Positions 51,759 through 61,174 are shown, numbered from the stretch's first letter. The stretch is DNA of 64,000 nucleotides from Oceanicaulis sp. HTCC2633 (GCF_000152745.1 NZ_CH672428.1:1629251-1693250); one strand, 5' to 3'. Notes: a model not told the origin generated them from the sequence alone. Program-made: numbers and translations.

Positions 51759-52946
51759 TTAGTCCTTGAGCGCTTCCACGCCCGGCAGGGCCTTGCCCTC
51801 AAGCCATTCCAGGAACGCCCCGCCTGCGGTCGAGACAAAGGTGAAATCGTCCGACACGCCCGCCTGATTGAGCGCTGCGACCGTATCGCCGCCGCCCGCA
51901 ACAGCCGTCAGTCCGTGTTCCTTGCAACGGCTTGCAGCATAGCGCGCCGCTTCCACGGTGGCGGTGTCAAAGGGCGGCGTCTCAAACGCGCCCAGCGGGC
52001 CGTTCCAGACCAGCGTGCGCGACGCGGCGATGGCGTCGGCCAGCTGGTCCACAGTCTCGGGTCCGCAATCAAGGATCATCTCGGTCGCCTGGATGTCATC
52101 CACCTCGGCGACACGGCGATCCGCGTGCGCCTTGAACTCTTTCGCCACAACCGCATCCGTCGGCAGCAGGATCTGGCATTGCGCCTCGCCCGCCGCGTCC
52201 TCGATGGCCTTGGCGGTGTCGATCAGGTCGCGCTCGTACAGGCTGCCGCCCACATCATGGCCGCGCGCCGCCAGGAAGGTGTTCGCCATGGCGCCGCCCA
52301 CGAACAGGCGGTCCACCTTTTTGACGAGGTTTTTCAGAAGCTCGATCTTGGTGGAGACCTTCGCCCCGCCCACGACCGCCAGAACCGGACGGTTGGGGTT
52401 CTCGAGCGCAGCGGTCACATGATCGATCTCACGCTGAAGCGCCAGACCGGCATAGGCCGGCAGCAGACGCGCCACGCCTTCGGTGGAGGCATGCGCCCGG
52501 TGCGCCGCAGAGAAGGCGTCATTGACATAGACGTCCGCCAGTTCGGCCAGTTGTGCGGCGAACGCGGGATCGTTCTTTTCCTCGCCTTCGTGAAAGCGGG
52601 TGTTTTCCAGCAAGAGCACATCGCCCGCCTTCATCAGCGAGATCGCGCCCTTGGGGTCGCTGCCTACGCAATCAGAAACGAACTTCACTGGATGACCGAT
52701 CAGCTCCGCCAGCGGGGTCGCGACCGGGGCCAGGCTCATCTCGGGATTGCGCTGGCCCTTGGGACGGCCGAAATGCGCCATCAGGATCACTTTCGCCCCC
52801 GCCTCGCGCAAATGCTCGATGGTGGGCAGGGCCGCACGCAGCCGGGTGTCGTCGCTGACGCTCCCGTTTTGCATGGGTACATTGAAATCCACGCGCACAA
52901 GCACGCGTTTCCCAGCGATGTCGGCGTCTTCGATACGACGGATCAT
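51759..52946 (-). CDS. pgk: phosphoglycerate kinase
   Basis: This 395-residue protein shows the pgk features VLVRVDFNVPMQNG, LMAHFGRPKGQRN, LLLENTRFHEGEEKNDP, VNDAFSAAHRAHAS, VVGGAKVSTKIELL, WNGPLGAFE and AVAGGGDTVAAL. It makes ATP from 1,3-bisphosphoglycerate in glycolysis and runs in reverse in gluconeogenesis. The ATG at 52946 is set by homology (an AGGGA 9 bp before). gap lies 28 bp upstream. Confidence 0.96.
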   Translation of the reverse strand: MIRRIEDADIAGKRVLVRVDFNVPMQNGSVSDDTRLRAALPTIEHLREAGAKVILMAHFGRPKGQRNPEMSLAPVATPLAELIGHPVKFVSDCVGSDPKGAISLMKAGDVLLLENTRFHEGEEKNDPAFAAQLAELADVYVNDAFSAAHRAHASTEGVARLLPAYAGLALQREIDHVTAALENPNRPVLAVVGGAKVSTKIELLKNLVKKVDRLFVGGAMANTFLAARGHDVGGSLYERDLIDTAKAIEDAAGEAQCQILLPTDAVVAKEFKAHADRRVAEVDDIQATEMILDCGPETVDQLADAIAASRTLVWNGPLGAFETPPFDTATVEAARYAASRCKEHGLTAVAGGGDTVAALNQAGVSDDFTFVSTAGGAFLEWLEGKALPGVEALKD

Positions 52947-52974
52947 TGTCGGCGTCCCTTGAAGGTCAGTCGGC

Positions 52975-53985
52975 TTAGAGGAAGCGGCCCATCGCCTTGG
53001 CGGTGTCGAGCATGCGGCAGGCGAAGCCCCATTCGTTGTCATACCAGGTCATGACGCGGACCAGGCGCTCGTCGATCACGGCGATCTTGTCGAGCGCGAC
53101 CACGGACGAGCGGCTGTCATGGTTATAGTCGATGGAGACCAGCGGCGCGGTGTCATAGCCCAGCACGCCCTTCAGCGGGCCATCGGCGGCCGCCTTGATG
53201 GCGTTCGCAATCTCTTCAACGCTGGTGGCCTTGCCCGGCGTGAACACAAGATCGATCACCGACACGTTCGGGGTCGGCACGCGCACCGCTGAGCCATCGA
53301 GCTTGCCCGCCAGTTCCGGCAGCACCAGGCCGACCGCCTTGGCCGCGCCGGTGGAGGTCGGGATCATGGACAGGGCCGCCGCGCGGGCGCGGTGCAGGTC
53401 CTTGTGGTTCCGGTCCAGCGTCGGCTGGTCGCCGGTATAGGCGTGGATGGTGGTCATGTGACCGCGTTCGATGCCGACCGCATCATTGAGCACCTTGGCC
53501 ACCGGCGCGAGGCCGTTGGTGGTGCAGGACGCGTTGGAGACCACAATGTCTTCCGCGGTCAGCTGGTCATGGTTGACGCCATAGACGATCGTCTTGTCGG
53601 CGTTCTTGGCCGGGGCCGAGCACAGCACGCGTTTCGCGCCCGCCTCGATATGGGCCATCGCCTTGGCCTTGTCGTTGAAGGCGCCGGTGCATTCAAGAAC
53701 AATGTCGATGCCCATCGCCGCCCAGGGCAGCTTGGACGGGTCGCGCTCATTGACCTTGGTGATCTTGCCGAAGCCCAGATCCATCCAGTCCTCGCCCGTG
53801 GTCAGCTCGCCGCGATAGCGGCCATGCACGCTGTCGAACGCGAACAGGTGAGCGATGGCTTCGGCGGTGCCGGAATTGTTGATCGCCACAACCTCGAACT
53901 CGTCCGTCCGCTCGTGCTCCATGAGGGCACGCAGAGCCAGACGGCCGATCCGGCCAAACCCGTTGATCGCCACACGCAGCGCCAT
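52975..53985 (-). CDS. gap: glyceraldehyde-3-phosphate dehydrogenase
   Basis: This 336-residue enzyme has the Rossmann motif NGFGRIGR, the catalytic SNASCTTN (Cys154), HAYTGDQ and WYDNEWG. It oxidises GAP to 1,3-bisphosphoglycerate. The usual acidic residue after the second strand (IND) is Asn here (AINN, residue 37), which could loosen the preference for NAD over NADP. The ATG at 53985 follows AAAGGAGCAGATC. It is the first gene of the gap-pgk-aldolase-pnuC-nadR run, opposite sqdB. Confidence 0.96.
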   Translation of the reverse strand: MALRVAINGFGRIGRLALRALMEHERTDEFEVVAINNSGTAEAIAHLFAFDSVHGRYRGELTTGEDWMDLGFGKITKVNERDPSKLPWAAMGIDIVLECTGAFNDKAKAMAHIEAGAKRVLCSAPAKNADKTIVYGVNHDQLTAEDIVVSNASCTTNGLAPVAKVLNDAVGIERGHMTTIHAYTGDQPTLDRNHKDLHRARAAALSMIPTSTGAAKAVGLVLPELAGKLDGSAVRVPTPNVSVIDLVFTPGKATSVEEIANAIKAAADGPLKGVLGYDTAPLVSIDYNHDSRSSVVALDKIAVIDERLVRVMTWYDNEWGFACRMLDTAKAMGRFL

Positions 53986-54192
53986 GATCTGCTCCTTTGA
54001 TCTTGCTGGACCGGGCGTGGTTGCACGCTGTCGGCCTTGAGACATGTCGCGCGCGGTTTAGACGCTTCCCGCGCGTCCGTCCATATCCGGGGGGGCGCCG
54101 GGACCGCGTCCCGGCCTTGCATCCCAACGCACGAACTGCAAGAAACCTGTTCAAAATTCTGACAGGGTCAGGACAGTCTTTTGGGGATTGAG

Positions 54193-55383
54193 ATGAAAGT
54201 ACTCGTGCTCGGCGGTGACGGTTTCTGCGGCTGGCCGTCTGCGCTCCACCTCTCTGCGCGCGGCCATGATGTTGTAATCGTGGACAATCTGTCTCGTCGC
54301 AAGATCGATATCGAGCTGGAAGTGGACTCCCTGACGCCGATCCGCCCCATGGGCGAGCGTCTGGCGGCCTGGAAAGAGGTCTCCGGCAAGGAGATTCGCT
54401 TCAGGGACCTGACCATCGGCAAGGACTATCAGGAACTCGTCGACCTGATCCTTGAAGAAAAACCTGATGCGATCATCCACTTCGCCGAACAGCGCGCCGC
54501 GCCCTATTCGATGAAGTCCGCCCGTCACAAGCGCTATACGGTCGACAACAACCTCAACGCCACCAATGACGTGCTGGCCGCCATCGTCGAGACCGGTCTG
54601 GACATTCACCTCGTCCACCTGGGCACCATGGGCGTCTACGGCTATGGCACCGCGGGCATGAAAATCCCCGAGGGCTATCTGAAGGTGAAGGTGGAGACCC
54701 AGGAAGGCCTGAAGGATCAGGAGATCCTCTATCCGGCCAATCCGGGCTCAATCTATCACATGACCAAGACCCAGGATCAGTTGTTCTTCCACTTCTACAA
54801 CAAGAACGACAAGGTGAAGATCACCGACCTTCACCAGGGCATCGTCTGGGGCACCCAGACCGAGGAAACCAAGAAGGACGAGCGCCTGATCAACCGGTTC
54901 GACTATGACGGCGACTATGGCACCGTTCTGAACCGCTTCCTGATGCAAGCCGCCATCGACTTCCCGATGACCGTGCACGGCACGGGCGGTCAGACCCGCG
55001 CCTTCATCCATATCCAGGACACGGTCCGCTGCATCCAGCTGGCGGTCGAGAACCCGCCCGAGCATGGCGAGCGCACCCGCATCATGAACCAGATGACCGA
55101 AACCCACCGGGTGCGCGAACTGGCCGAGATGATCGCCGGCATGACCAAGACCGAGGTCGCCTATCTGCCGAACCCGCGCAATGAAGCCGATGAGAACGAG
55201 CTTCACGTGGAGAACGACACCTTCCTGTCCATGGGCCTGAAGCCCATCACCCTCGCCGAAGGGCTGATGGAGGAAGTGACCGAGATCGCGAAGAAATATG
55301 CCGATCGCTGCGACCGCTCCAAGGTCAAGTCGGTCTCCTACTGGAACAAGGACCGCGAAGCGGCCCAGAACGCGACCCGCTAG
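54193..55383 (+). CDS. sqdB: UDP-sulfoquinovose synthase (SqdB/SQD1)
   Basis: This 396-residue extended SDR protein has the start VLVLGGDGFCGWPSALHLS, VDNLSRRKIDIELEV, HFAEQRAAPYSMKSARHKRY, VHLGTMGVYGYGTAG and the catalytic YHMTK. These match plant SQD1 and bacterial SqdB very closely. The enzyme makes UDP-sulfoquinovose from UDP-glucose and sulfite, the head-group donor of sulfolipid (SQDG). The ATG at 54193 was chosen over an in-frame TTG at 54181. It has its own promoter space (207 bp opposite gap) and a terminator. No glycosyltransferase for SQDG is in the window. Confidence 0.95.
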   Translation: MKVLVLGGDGFCGWPSALHLSARGHDVVIVDNLSRRKIDIELEVDSLTPIRPMGERLAAWKEVSGKEIRFRDLTIGKDYQELVDLILEEKPDAIIHFAEQRAAPYSMKSARHKRYTVDNNLNATNDVLAAIVETGLDIHLVHLGTMGVYGYGTAGMKIPEGYLKVKVETQEGLKDQEILYPANPGSIYHMTKTQDQLFFHFYNKNDKVKITDLHQGIVWGTQTEETKKDERLINRFDYDGDYGTVLNRFLMQAAIDFPMTVHGTGGQTRAFIHIQDTVRCIQLAVENPPEHGERTRIMNQMTETHRVRELAEMIAGMTKTEVAYLPNPRNEADENELHVENDTFLSMGLKPITLAEGLMEEVTEIAKKYADRCDRSKVKSVSYWNKDREAAQNATR

Positions 55384-55406
55384 TCTGTGGTTCGCGCCAG
55401 ATGATG

Positions 55407-55437
55407 AAAGGCCGGATCCTCGCATCCGGCCTTTTTT
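55407..55437 (+). terminator. rho-independent terminator of sqdB
   Basis: AAAGGCCGGAT pairs with ATCCGGCCTTT around a 6-base loop (55407-55434) and is followed by more T. It separates sqdB from cysH. Confidence 0.92.
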
Positions 55438-55514
55438 CTCAGCCCCTGTCCCACCCCGCTCTTGATGCGCCGCACACAAATGCTCACGCTGGTCCCAGCG
55501 ACGACAGGTGACCC

Positions 55515-56264
55515 ATGGCTCCGCTGAAATCAGAATACCGGCTGGCGCTCGAGGCGGGCGCGCAGGCGCTGGATGCGGCGCTTGCAGGCCTCGATGCAGC
55601 CGGAGCAGTCCGCCGGGTGCTGGCCGACATCTATCCTGGCGAATCCTGCGTGGTGTCATCCTATGGCGCGGAAAGCGCCGTGATCCTGCACCTGGTCGCG
55701 CAGGCCAAACCGGATACCCCCGTGCTGTTCATGGACACGGGGCAGCTCTTTGACGAGACCCTGGCCTATCGTGACGCCCTGTCTGAAAGACTGGGCCTGA
55801 CCGACGTGCGCACCTTGCAGCCCAATCCCGATCACGTGAAAGCGGATGATCCGGACGGCGTGCTGCACAAGACCAACCCCGATCTGTGCTGCCATATCCG
55901 CAAGACCCTGCCCCTGATCAGCGCCCTGCGCCCCTTCAAGGTCTGGATCTCGGGTCGCAAGCGCCATCATGGCGGCGAACGCGCCGCCCTGCCCCGGGTC
56001 GAGATCCAGGACGGCAAGCTCAAACTCAATCCGCTCTTTGACTGGTCTCGCGACGCGATCAACGCCTATTTCGAAACCCATGACCTGCCGCCCCATCCCA
56101 TGGTGGCGGAGGGGTATCCCTCGATCGGCTGCCTGCCCTGCACCAGTCAGGTGAAAGATCCGACCGATGATCCGCGCGCCGGTCGCTGGGCCGGTCAGGA
56201 CAAGACCGAGTGCGGCATCCATATCGCAGAGGACGGCACGATCACCCGCACGGGCGGAAGCTAA
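55515..56264 (+). CDS. cysH: phosphoadenylyl/adenylyl-sulfate reductase
   Basis: This 249-residue protein has the PAPS reductase fold with SSYGAESAVIL and MDTGQLFDET. Cysteine pairs lie at 125-126 (DLCCHIRK) and 206/209 (GCLPCTS), which bind a [4Fe-4S] cluster in APS-type reductases. The catalytic Cys233 lies in TECGIH. It reduces APS (or PAPS) to sulfite with thioredoxin. The cluster ligands favour the assimilatory APS-reductase type. It follows sqdB, whose enzyme uses sulfite. Confidence 0.93.
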   Translation: MAPLKSEYRLALEAGAQALDAALAGLDAAGAVRRVLADIYPGESCVVSSYGAESAVILHLVAQAKPDTPVLFMDTGQLFDETLAYRDALSERLGLTDVRTLQPNPDHVKADDPDGVLHKTNPDLCCHIRKTLPLISALRPFKVWISGRKRHHGGERAALPRVEIQDGKLKLNPLFDWSRDAINAYFETHDLPPHPMVAEGYPSIGCLPCTSQVKDPTDDPRAGRWAGQDKTECGIHIAEDGTITRTGGS

Positions 56265-56271
56265 GCCCGAC

Positions 56272-57420
56272 CTAGGCGCTCAGGCGCTGTTCAAGCTTGT
56301 CGAGAAATCGCATGCAGGCGTCGAGTTCGCTGATGGCGACAAACTCATCAGGCTGGTGCGCCTGGGTGATCGAGCCAGGGCCACAGATGACAGTCGAGAA
56401 ACCGGCTTCCTGGAACTGTCCGCCCTCGGTGCCATACGCAACGACGCGCGGGCTGTTATCGCCGGTCAGAGCACGGGCGAGGGTTTCCGCCTCCCCCATG
56501 TCTTCAGGCCGCAAGGGCGGGACATTGGAGCGGACTTCGACCTCTATTCGCGCCTCGGGCGCATACTGACGCATCTCCGCCTCGAGCCGGGCCGCCTCTG
56601 CCATCAGTCTCCGGCCCAGACCGGGGCCGTCATCCCAGGGCGCCGGGCGCATCAGGGATATGAACCAGGCCGATTTCGCCAGGATATTGGCGGCCGTTCC
56701 GCCGCCCATCTGTCCGATGGTCAGCGTGCCATAGGGCGGGTTGAACGGACTGTCAGCCGGCGCCGCCGCCTTGAGCGCGTCCGATTGCTCAACCATCCAG
56801 TTCATGAGGCGCACGGCGTAGGTCACGGCGCAGGCGCCGTCCTCCACCAGCGAGGAATGCGCTTCCTTCCCCGTCACCTCGACCCGGACCGAAAAGAGCC
56901 CCTTGTGGCCGGTCACGACCGCCATTTCAGTGGGCTCGCCCACGATGACGCAGGACGGGCGCGGGGCGTGGCCCGCCATCTGTCGGATCATGTCCGGCGC
57001 CCCGAGACAGCCGATCTCCTCGTCATAGGAAAAGGCGAAATGGACCGGACGTTTCAGCGCGGCCTTTGCAAAACTCGGCGCCTTGGCCAGCGCGCAGGCG
57101 ATAAACCCTTTCATGTCGCACGAGCCACGCCCGTAAAGCTTGCCGTCGCGCTCTGTCAGGGTGAACGGGTCCGTGCTCCAGTCCTGGCCATCCACCGGCA
57201 CAACATCGGTATGGCCCGACAGAACCACGCCGCCATCCACATGCGGCCCGAGGACCGCATGCAGATTGGCTTTCGTCCCGTCAGGACTTTCGATGCGATG
57301 ACACTCCGCGCCCAACTCGGCGAGATAGGACTCGACCCGGTCGATCAGGGCGAGATTGGAATTGCGCGAGGTGGTGTCAAAAGACACCAGCTCGGCCAGC
57401 CAGTCAGACGCGGTGCGCAT
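56272..57420 (-). CDS. argE: acetylornithine deacetylase
   Basis: This 382-residue M20 metallopeptidase has the two-metal ligands in LSGHTDVVPV, GRGSCDMKGF, SYDEEIGCLG and VGEPTEMAV, and the final His in TQAHQPDEF. Its dimerisation domain lies about residues 170-290. It best matches the alphaproteobacterial ArgE type, which removes acetate from N-acetylornithine in arginine synthesis; related M20 enzymes cannot be fully excluded. It begins 4 bp after the FKBP gene. Confidence 0.9.
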   Translation of the reverse strand: MRTASDWLAELVSFDTTSRNSNLALIDRVESYLAELGAECHRIESPDGTKANLHAVLGPHVDGGVVLSGHTDVVPVDGQDWSTDPFTLTERDGKLYGRGSCDMKGFIACALAKAPSFAKAALKRPVHFAFSYDEEIGCLGAPDMIRQMAGHAPRPSCVIVGEPTEMAVVTGHKGLFSVRVEVTGKEAHSSLVEDGACAVTYAVRLMNWMVEQSDALKAAAPADSPFNPPYGTLTIGQMGGGTAANILAKSAWFISLMRPAPWDDGPGLGRRLMAEAARLEAEMRQYAPEARIEVEVRSNVPPLRPEDMGEAETLARALTGDNSPRVVAYGTEGGQFQEAGFSTVICGPGSITQAHQPDEFVAISELDACMRFLDKLEQRLSA

Positions 57421-57424
57421 GCGC

Positions 57425-58117
57425 CTATTGCTCGTCGATCGGACGGTTGGGCAGGCTGATCAGCTCGAGACGGAAGATCAGCGTCTCGTTCGGACCGATC
57501 GGACCGCCCTGGGTGCCGGTGGGCCCGTAAGCCAGGTCGGACGGGATGAACAGCGTCCATTCCTCGCCCACATTCATCAGTGGCAGAGCCTCGACCCAGC
57601 CGCGGATCAGGCGGTTGGACGGGAAGGTGGCGGACTGACCCCGGGCATAGGAGCTGTCAAACACCTCACCATTGATCAGCGTGCCTTCATAATTGACCTC
57701 GACCAGCTCGCCGCGCGGATCCGGAGACGCGCCGTCACGGGCGCGGTCCACCCGGAACTGCAGACCGGACGGCAGCGTGAAGACGCAGGCGCTCTGAGCG
57801 TTCTGGGCAAGGTAGGCCTCGCCTACAGCCGCATTGAAATCAGCGAGCGCCTGATCCTCGCCCCGTTCGGGCAGGTCATACTCGCCGGCATCGCCTTCGG
57901 CCGTGCAACGACGCGCTTCAGCGACAATCCGCTCTTCCTCGGAGGCCTCGGCGGTGTCCGCCATGGCTTCAAGAATGTCGTTGACCTGGGCTTCGGTCTC
58001 GCTGAGCTCCTGTTCGCCGGACGCAGCGGCGTCGGACTCTTCAGCCTGCGGAGCGCCGCACGCAGCGAGGCCGAGGCTGACAAGAGCGGCGGTGGTCAAC
58101 AGCGCAAAACGGTTCAT
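57425..58117 (-). CDS. lipoprotein FKBP-type peptidyl-prolyl isomerase
   Basis: This 230-residue protein has a lipobox LAAC (Cys20), an acidic linker and a helical part (about 40-120). A C-terminal FKBP domain (about 130-222, VEVNYEGTLINGEVFDSSYARG and the ALPLMNVGEEWTLFIPSDLAYG motif) resembles the FklB/FkpA group. It probably speeds up proline isomerisation and aids protein folding in the periplasm. GGGGGAG lies 5 bp before the ATG at 58117. It is cotranscribed with argE. Confidence 0.9.
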   Translation of the reverse strand: MNRFALLTTAALVSLGLAACGAPQAEESDAAASGEQELSETEAQVNDILEAMADTAEASEEERIVAEARRCTAEGDAGEYDLPERGEDQALADFNAAVGEAYLAQNAQSACVFTLPSGLQFRVDRARDGASPDPRGELVEVNYEGTLINGEVFDSSYARGQSATFPSNRLIRGWVEALPLMNVGEEWTLFIPSDLAYGPTGTQGGPIGPNETLIFRLELISLPNRPIDEQ

Positions 58118-58243
58118 GCGAACTCCCCCTTGGGCATGAGCGCCCGAACAGTCCGGACGCTTTGGCGGGAGAGTATCAGGACTGCCCAGAAGGTCGAGAG
58201 CCCAGACGCGGCCAGGCGCATCGCCTGACCGCATCTGTTTTGA

Positions 58244-61174
58244 CTATTCCGCTTCGGTCGCGGCGCTCTGCGGCAGGATGGTGACGCGGTAGGCTTCATC
58301 GGGCCGCAGGGACTGCTCGGCCAGCGCGACCAGCTCGTCCACGGTCACGTCGCGATAGTCGGACTGGATGGACCGGATCTGCTCCAGATCCTCGGGATGG
58401 GTCTGGATCCGCGACAGGGCGTTCACCCAGAATGGATTGCGCTCGAAATTCTCTTCAAGGCTTTCCATGATCGGGTTGCGGGCGCGCCGCAGCTCGTCCT
58501 CGGAAATATCGCCATTGGCCATGGCCAGCGCGATCTCGTCGGCGATGTCGTACATCCGGTCGATGTCGGCGACATTCACGTCCAGGCCAACCCACATGAA
58601 GCCATAGCCTTCCGAGACCCGCGATTGCTGGCTCGAAACGATGGCGGAGTAGGTGGCGCCTTCCTGCTCGCGAAAACGGTCAATGGCCTTGAGATTGTAG
58701 ACCGCGCGCAGAAGGTCATAAGCGCGGCGCTCGCGCGCATTGATCCCGTCCGTGGTCGGGTAATAGACATTCGCCATGCCCTGATAATCCTGACCGTTGA
58801 AGGTCACGATCACCGGCTCTTCGGTCGGCGCCGGGAATTCGATCGCGGCGTTGTCTTGATAGGCAGGCCAGCTCTCGTCGCGATCCGCCAGCGCGCCGAA
58901 AGTTTCAGCGACCACCTCGATGGCGCGTTCAGTCGACACATCTCCCGTAATGGTGATCTCGATCGGAGCGTTCTGAAGCGCCGGCTCGAGCATGGTGCGG
59001 GCATGCTCCATCGTGAAGGCGTTGACTTCCTCGGCCGTGGGGAAGCCCCAGCGCGGATCGCCCGAGCGCAGCATGCGTCCCACCCGGTTCACCGCCACCT
59101 GGACCGCCTGGGCGTTCTGGCCGCGACGGATTTCCTCGGCGATGGCGCGGAACTGGTTCAGCCCGTCTTCACGCCAGCCCGGCGCGGTCATGAAAGCGGC
59201 GAGGACCTGCATCTGCAGCTCGAAATCGGTCGGGGTGGTGGCGTTCGCGAAGGCAAAGCTGTCCGGGCCCACATTCAGGCCATAGCCCACGGAGCGACCG
59301 GCGAGCAGACGTTGCAGCTCATCGCGATCATGGGCTTCAAGACCGCCGCCGCCAAACACGGCGCCCAGAATGGTGCCAGCCGCAGCGGTCGGTTGCGGGG
59401 TCAGATCGCCGGCGCCGAAATCCACGCGCACACGGATGACATTGTCCTCGAAATCGGTGGTCTTGACGTTGAGCATGACGCCATTGTCGAACACGACTTG
59501 GTCCACGCCCAGATCCTCGATCCGGTTGGTGCTGACCACCTCGCCCGGCGTTCCGAAGTCAGTATAGGCGAACTCGACCACGCCCGCGTCCACGACAGGG
59601 TCCACCGGTTCCGCGGAAGAGGCGAGCCAGGCTTCGCGCACTGCTGCGTCGCCATCGGTCACGTCCTGGTTCAGCGCCACCATCACCTTGGGCGGAGACG
59701 CCGTCCAGATACGGTTGAAGGCGTCTTCCACCGCTTCCACCGTGATCTGGTCCTCAAGCGCTTCGAAGCGCGCCATGACATCTGTCGGGGATGAGAAGAC
59801 CTCCCCCTCGATCCAGCTCGACCACAGCCCGTCAGCCAGATCGCCGCTCTGACGCGTATCCGCCTGGTCGACGGCGTTGCGCAGGCTGGTGCGCACATTG
59901 GCGAGCTGTTCGTTGAGCTCGGCTTGGGTGAAGCCGTATTCCTGGGCGCGGCGCAGCTCCTGTTCCAGCGTGGCGACGCCTTCGCGCCAGCGCTCCGGGC
60001 TGGACACCGCGAACAGGCCCGCCTTGTTCACCAGATCAAATTCATTGCCATAGGACAGGCTGGCCTGGACCAGCGGCGACGCCCCGCGATTGATGTCGCT
60101 CTGCAGGCGGCGCTGAACGATGCCATTACCCAGCTGACGCAGCAGGTCCTCAAACCGGGCCTCCTGCGTATCATAGGGCGCCGCGCCGGGTTCGATCACG
60201 TCCACCGTGATGAGCGTGAACACGTCCGGATCATAGAAGAAGCCGAATTCGGGCTCCTGGGGATCCGCCACCGTGCCGATATCGGGATCCGGCGCCGCCG
60301 GGGTCGGTTGCTCCCAGCTGGCGAAGCTCGACACATGCTCCACATCCAGCCCCTCAAGGCTGATGTCGAAGCCGTCGCGGATCTTCGCCTCAATCATGTC
60401 GGCGTCCACATCGCCGACCACGACCAGCATGCCGCGTTCAGGCGTGTAGTAATCGTTGTAATAGGCGATCAGGCGTTCGGCCGGCGCATTCTCGATCACC
60501 TCGACCGTGCCGATGGAGTCGCGCTCGGTGATGATCGTGTCCGGGTAGAGGAAGGTGTAATAGGCGTTGAAGAAGCGGCGGATCGGCGTGTTGCGGTAGC
60601 GCTCCTCGCCCAGAATGACCCCGCGCTCGCGATCGATCGCATCGCTGTCAAAGGTCAGCTCCGATGCGGTCTCGCGCATCAGGAACAGGCCGACATTCAG
60701 CATCTGGTCGGAATTGCTCGGAAGGTCGAGCTGGTAACCGACCACCTCACGTCCCGTGAAGGCGTTGGTATCCGCCCCGAAGGCCAGCCCATACCGCTCC
60801 AGCAGGGCGACCATCTCGCCCTCGGGCACGTGAGTCGTTCCGTTGAACGCCATGTGTTCGATGAAATGGGCCAGACCGCGCTGGTCTTCCTCTTCCGCCA
60901 GAGAACCGACATCGAACACCATGCGCAGAGCGGCCGTGCCCGTCGGCGTGTCATTCTCCAGAATGGCGTAGCGCAGACCATTGTCGAGCACGCCGTAACG
61001 GACGGCCGGATCTGCGGCGATATCGCTGGCTTCATGCGGGAAGCTGGCGCTTTCAAAGGCGGCGGCCAGATCATTTCCAGGATCAGCATCCTGCTGATCC
61101 GAACAAGCCCAGAGCATCATCGCAGCGAGCGGCGACAGGCAGCATGCGGCGATGCGGGAATTGAGCTTGACCAT
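58244..61174 (-). CDS. M16 family metallopeptidase, lipoprotein
   Basis: This 976-residue protein is a two-half M16 zinc peptidase. It has a lipobox (LWAC, Cys24) and the inverted zinc motif HFIEH (His103, Glu106, His107), with a distal Glu in GEERYR. A second, inactive-type M16 half follows (about 500-960). These membrane-anchored enzymes degrade peptides in the periplasm. The ATG at 61174 follows GAGGTGAACGATC. It lies 126 bp upstream of the FKBP gene, which may be a partner. Confidence 0.92.
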   Translation of the reverse strand: MVKLNSRIAACCLSPLAAMMLWACSDQQDADPGNDLAAAFESASFPHEASDIAADPAVRYGVLDNGLRYAILENDTPTGTAALRMVFDVGSLAEEEDQRGLAHFIEHMAFNGTTHVPEGEMVALLERYGLAFGADTNAFTGREVVGYQLDLPSNSDQMLNVGLFLMRETASELTFDSDAIDRERGVILGEERYRNTPIRRFFNAYYTFLYPDTIITERDSIGTVEVIENAPAERLIAYYNDYYTPERGMLVVVGDVDADMIEAKIRDGFDISLEGLDVEHVSSFASWEQPTPAAPDPDIGTVADPQEPEFGFFYDPDVFTLITVDVIEPGAAPYDTQEARFEDLLRQLGNGIVQRRLQSDINRGASPLVQASLSYGNEFDLVNKAGLFAVSSPERWREGVATLEQELRRAQEYGFTQAELNEQLANVRTSLRNAVDQADTRQSGDLADGLWSSWIEGEVFSSPTDVMARFEALEDQITVEAVEDAFNRIWTASPPKVMVALNQDVTDGDAAVREAWLASSAEPVDPVVDAGVVEFAYTDFGTPGEVVSTNRIEDLGVDQVVFDNGVMLNVKTTDFEDNVIRVRVDFGAGDLTPQPTAAAGTILGAVFGGGGLEAHDRDELQRLLAGRSVGYGLNVGPDSFAFANATTPTDFELQMQVLAAFMTAPGWREDGLNQFRAIAEEIRRGQNAQAVQVAVNRVGRMLRSGDPRWGFPTAEEVNAFTMEHARTMLEPALQNAPIEITITGDVSTERAIEVVAETFGALADRDESWPAYQDNAAIEFPAPTEEPVIVTFNGQDYQGMANVYYPTTDGINARERRAYDLLRAVYNLKAIDRFREQEGATYSAIVSSQQSRVSEGYGFMWVGLDVNVADIDRMYDIADEIALAMANGDISEDELRRARNPIMESLEENFERNPFWVNALSRIQTHPEDLEQIRSIQSDYRDVTVDELVALAEQSLRPDEAYRVTILPQSAATEAE

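Noticed and set aside
51690-53054. A 454-codon plus-strand frame over pgk
   Set aside because: The pgk signatures on the minus strand are unbroken; the plus frame has no ribosome-binding site or homology.
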